Source of the DNA: CBFHOS01 sp965657645
GTDB taxonomy: Bacteria; Pseudomonadota; Alphaproteobacteria; Puniceispirillales; Puniceispirillaceae
DNA: 7,951 nt
Assembly: GCA_965657645.1 (NCBI GenBank)
Contig: CBFHOS010000049.1
Span: 1 to 7,951, forward strand
Direction of reading: 5' to 3'
Position 1 is the stretch's first letter, and the number at the start of each line of letters is the position of its first letter. The notes below the pieces were generated by a model. It was not told the DNA's origin, did no database searches, and saw only the letters and a list, made by a program, of their open reading frames with translations. The position numbers and the translations under genes were made by a program. Below, one piece after another: positions 6,321 to 7,951 of this stretch.

Positions 6321-6929
6321 TCACTCGACCGCCGTATCTCTTGAAGAGGTTGGCAGCGGACTGCGCGACGGTGGATCGCTATTCAGCTCTGCTGGGATAT
6401 GATCAGGCAGAGGGATCTGGTGGGCATTCAATGTCATAGCAACCATCGAATAATACCCGACCAAAGCTGTTAGCTCGACCGCCCCAATAGTATCCCAACG
6501 GTTAAGAACTGCTGCATAGGCGCTGTCGCTGACCTTACCGTTTTCAAGCAATTCGCGACTGAACTCGTAAATGTCTCGTTCGTCCGCGCTATTGAATTCA
6601 GGTAAAGTTGCAGTGGCGATCGCATTGATGATTGCGTCATCCAAACCGGCCTCGCGAGCGGCTGCGGCATGTATTGTCCATTCAAGTTCGCTGTTCCAAT
6701 GGCGGGCGGCAACAAGAATGGCCAGTTCATTCAATTGCGCTGGAAGTGACGTTTCATAACGCAGAACTTGCCCAAAGGCCTGCCAGCAATCTGCCAGGGC
6801 CGGATTGTGCAAGGCCGCGCGCAATGGGCCGACAAGCGTCCCTCGCGGTCCGCTTATGATCTTGTCATAGACACCCTTTTGGGCTGCTGACATGTCGTCG
6901 GGTTTAACAAGAGGAATACGTGGTGCCAT
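6321..6929 (-). CDS. Carboxymuconolactone decarboxylase (CMD) family protein
   Basis: This 202-aa protein belongs to the CMD/AhpD-like all-helical superfamily. The core is at about 60-125: LPAQLNELAILVAARHW followed by NSELEWTIHAAAAREAGL. The family E...E-W-x-x-H pattern is present (H87), but there is no C-x-x-C, so it is not an AhpD-type thiol peroxidase; the only nearby cysteine is C48. Members include 4-carboxymuconolactone decarboxylase of the protocatechuate pathway and many uncharacterised proteins. It is longer than PcaC (about 130 aa), with N-terminal and polar C-terminal extensions (SDPPSRSPLPTSS). Its ATG shares its A with the stop of the upstream CoA-transferase gene (TAATG) and uses a GGAGG 10 nt upstream, so the two are coupled. 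A role on a muconolactone-like or other acid intermediate is possible; the exact reaction is unknown. Confidence 0.85.
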   Translation of the reverse strand: MAPRIPLVKPDDMSAAQKGVYDKIISGPRGTLVGPLRAALHNPALADCWQAFGQVLRYETSLPAQLNELAILVAARHWNSELEWTIHAAAAREAGLDDAIINAIATATLPEFNSADERDIYEFSRELLENGKVSDSAYAAVLNRWDTIGAVELTALVGYYSMVAMTLNAHQIPLPDHIPAELNSDPPSRSPLPTSSRDTAVE

Positions 6930-7951
6930 TATTCAGCGGCCTCCGGTGTCAGGCCAAGTACGGCAAGGACGTCATCTGTATGTTCCCCAAGTAACGGCGG
7001 GGGATTGTCAAAACGAAGCGCTGCGCGGTCAAAGCGCATTGGGCTCACCACCGAAGGAACCTTGCCCGCAAGCGGATGGGGCAATTCACGCAGCATTTCG
7101 CGGTGCTGCACTTGAGGTTCTGCAAAGGTCATTGGCACAGTGTTGATTGGACCGCAGGGCACCTTTTGTGTCCCGAATATATCAAGCCAATAGGCCAGAT
7201 CCTTTTGAACAAGCTTTTCACAAATTAGGGAGTGCAACGTGTCCAAGTTTTTGACCCGCTCTCGGTTCGTAGCATAGCGGTCATCATTCGCAAGCTCTGG
7301 CTGACCCACCGCAGTGGCAAAACGTTGGAACTGCTCATCATTGCCGACCGCAATCACGATATGCCCGTTGCGGACTGCAAATACGTCCTGCGGCTGGATG
7401 TTGGGATGTTTGTTGCCACGCCTGATCGGTGTGTCGCCAGACACCAGATGGTTCATCGCCTGATTGGCCAGAATTGCGGTGGCCACATCCAGCATGGCGA
7501 TGTCTACGGTATCGCCTTTGCCACTTTGGTCGCGCTCTGCCAGTGCGGCAAGAACGGCGATGGCCGCGTACATTCCGGTCATGATATCAACAATCGGTAC
7601 ACCTACTTTTTGCGGACCGCCGCCGGGCTCGCCATCTGGCGCTCCGGTCACGCTCATCAAGCCACCCATCGCTTGGATCATGAAGTCATAGGCAACGTCT
7701 TGGGCCCGTGGGCCATCCTGTCCGAAGCCGGTGATCGAACAAAAGATCAGTCGCGGATTAAAGGCCTTTAGATCATCTGGTCCAAGGCCATAACGATCAA
7801 GGGTCCCAACTTTGAAGTTTTCAAGCACGATATCGGATTTGGCAGCCAAAGCCTTGATCGTCGCCTGCCCGTCTGCGGTCGAAATGTCGATCTCGACAGA
7901 TTTTTTCCCTCGGTTGACCGAAAGATAGTAACCGGATTCAGCCGTGTCCTT
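6929..7951 (-). CDS. CaiB/BaiF (class III) CoA-transferase, N-terminus beyond the right edge
   Basis: The frame is open to the edge: 340 residues are visible and about 50 N-terminal ones are missing compared with formyl-CoA transferase (about 430 aa). Class III enzymes move CoA from a donor thioester, such as succinyl-CoA, to a carboxylic acid through an aspartyl-CoA anhydride. Visible family stretches are LSVNRGKKSVEIDI, DIVLENFKVGTLDRYGLG, NPRLIFCSITGFGQDGP, MGGLMSVTGAPDGEP, GNKHPNIQPQDVF and PLLGEHTDDVLAVLG. The Asp in VPIVDIMTGM (visible residue 122, bases 7586-7588) aligns with catalytic Asp169 of formyl-CoA transferase, so the enzyme should be active. It is the first visible gene of a minus-strand unit leading into the CMD gene. 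The acceptor acid is unknown; a dicarboxylate imported by the nearby TTT system is a reasonable guess. Confidence 0.93.
   Translation of the reverse strand, partial: KDTAESGYYLSVNRGKKSVEIDISTADGQATIKALAAKSDIVLENFKVGTLDRYGLGPDDLKAFNPRLIFCSITGFGQDGPRAQDVAYDFMIQAMGGLMSVTGAPDGEPGGGPQKVGVPIVDIMTGMYAAIAVLAALAERDQSGKGDTVDIAMLDVATAILANQAMNHLVSGDTPIRRGNKHPNIQPQDVFAVRNGHIVIAVGNDEQFQRFATAVGQPELANDDRYATNRERVKNLDTLHSLICEKLVQKDLAYWLDIFGTQKVPCGPINTVPMTFAEPQVQHREMLRELPHPLAGKVPSVVSPMRFDRAALRFDNPPPLLGEHTDDVLAVLGLTPEAAE

Noticed and set aside
1..7951. CRISPR arrays, tRNA/rRNA genes, insertion sequences, attachment sites, tandem repeats
   Set aside because: I saw no regularly spaced repeats, no transposase or integrase motif, no cloverleaf-like sequence and no long direct repeats. 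Except for the short intergenic stretches listed, the window is filled by the genes given.

Overview
The window looks like a chromosomal piece of an alphaproteobacterium, most probably a marine Rhodobacterales (Roseobacter-type) genome. The inference rests on moderately GC-rich coding sequence, GGAGG-type ribosome binding sites, ATGA/TAATG gene overlaps, and a tripartite tricarboxylate transporter (TTT) packed with acyl-CoA and organic-acid enzymes. No sequence search was possible, so the taxon is an inference. The assembly is a draft: there is a 10-N gap at 1310-1319 and a single-base frameshift near 1825.

Layout. (1) 1-1556, plus strand: the last 19 codons of an enoyl-CoA hydratase-like protein, then the two subunits of a class I fumarase / L(+)-tartrate dehydratase-type Fe-S hydro-lyase (79-948 and 945-1556, overlapping as ATGA). 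(2) 1565-2223, minus strand and convergent with region 1: a probably exported intradiol ring-cleavage dioxygenase with a Tat-like leader. All four iron ligands are encoded, but the gene is broken by a -1 frameshift. (3) 2224-2419: divergent intergenic region with an inverted repeat. (4) 2420-5448, plus strand: tctC-tctB-tctA, a complete TTT carboxylate uptake system. A strong Rho-independent hairpin lies between tctC and tctB. (5) 5451-6203, minus strand: a GntR/HutC-type regulator with a UTRA ligand domain. Its upstream region has a TATAAT box followed by a perfect 12-bp palindrome. (6) 6321-7951, minus strand: a carboxymuconolactone decarboxylase-family protein, translationally coupled (TAATG) to a class III (CaiB/BaiF) CoA-transferase that runs off the right edge.

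How the genes may work together (inference). TctC captures a carboxylate in the periplasm and TctAB imports it. The CoA-transferase could activate an acid to its CoA thioester. The Fe-S hydro-lyase and the enoyl-CoA hydratase could add or remove water on the free acid or the thioester, and the HutC-type regulator would sense an intermediate. The dioxygenase and the CMD-family protein suggest a link to aromatic-ring products such as muconates or muconolactones. No gene fixes the substrate. Plausible candidates are unsaturated or hydroxylated C4-C6 dicarboxylates (tartrate, mesaconate/citramalate, muconate-derived acids). This is best read as an uncharacterised organic-acid catabolic cluster built from known families, not a new molecular machine.
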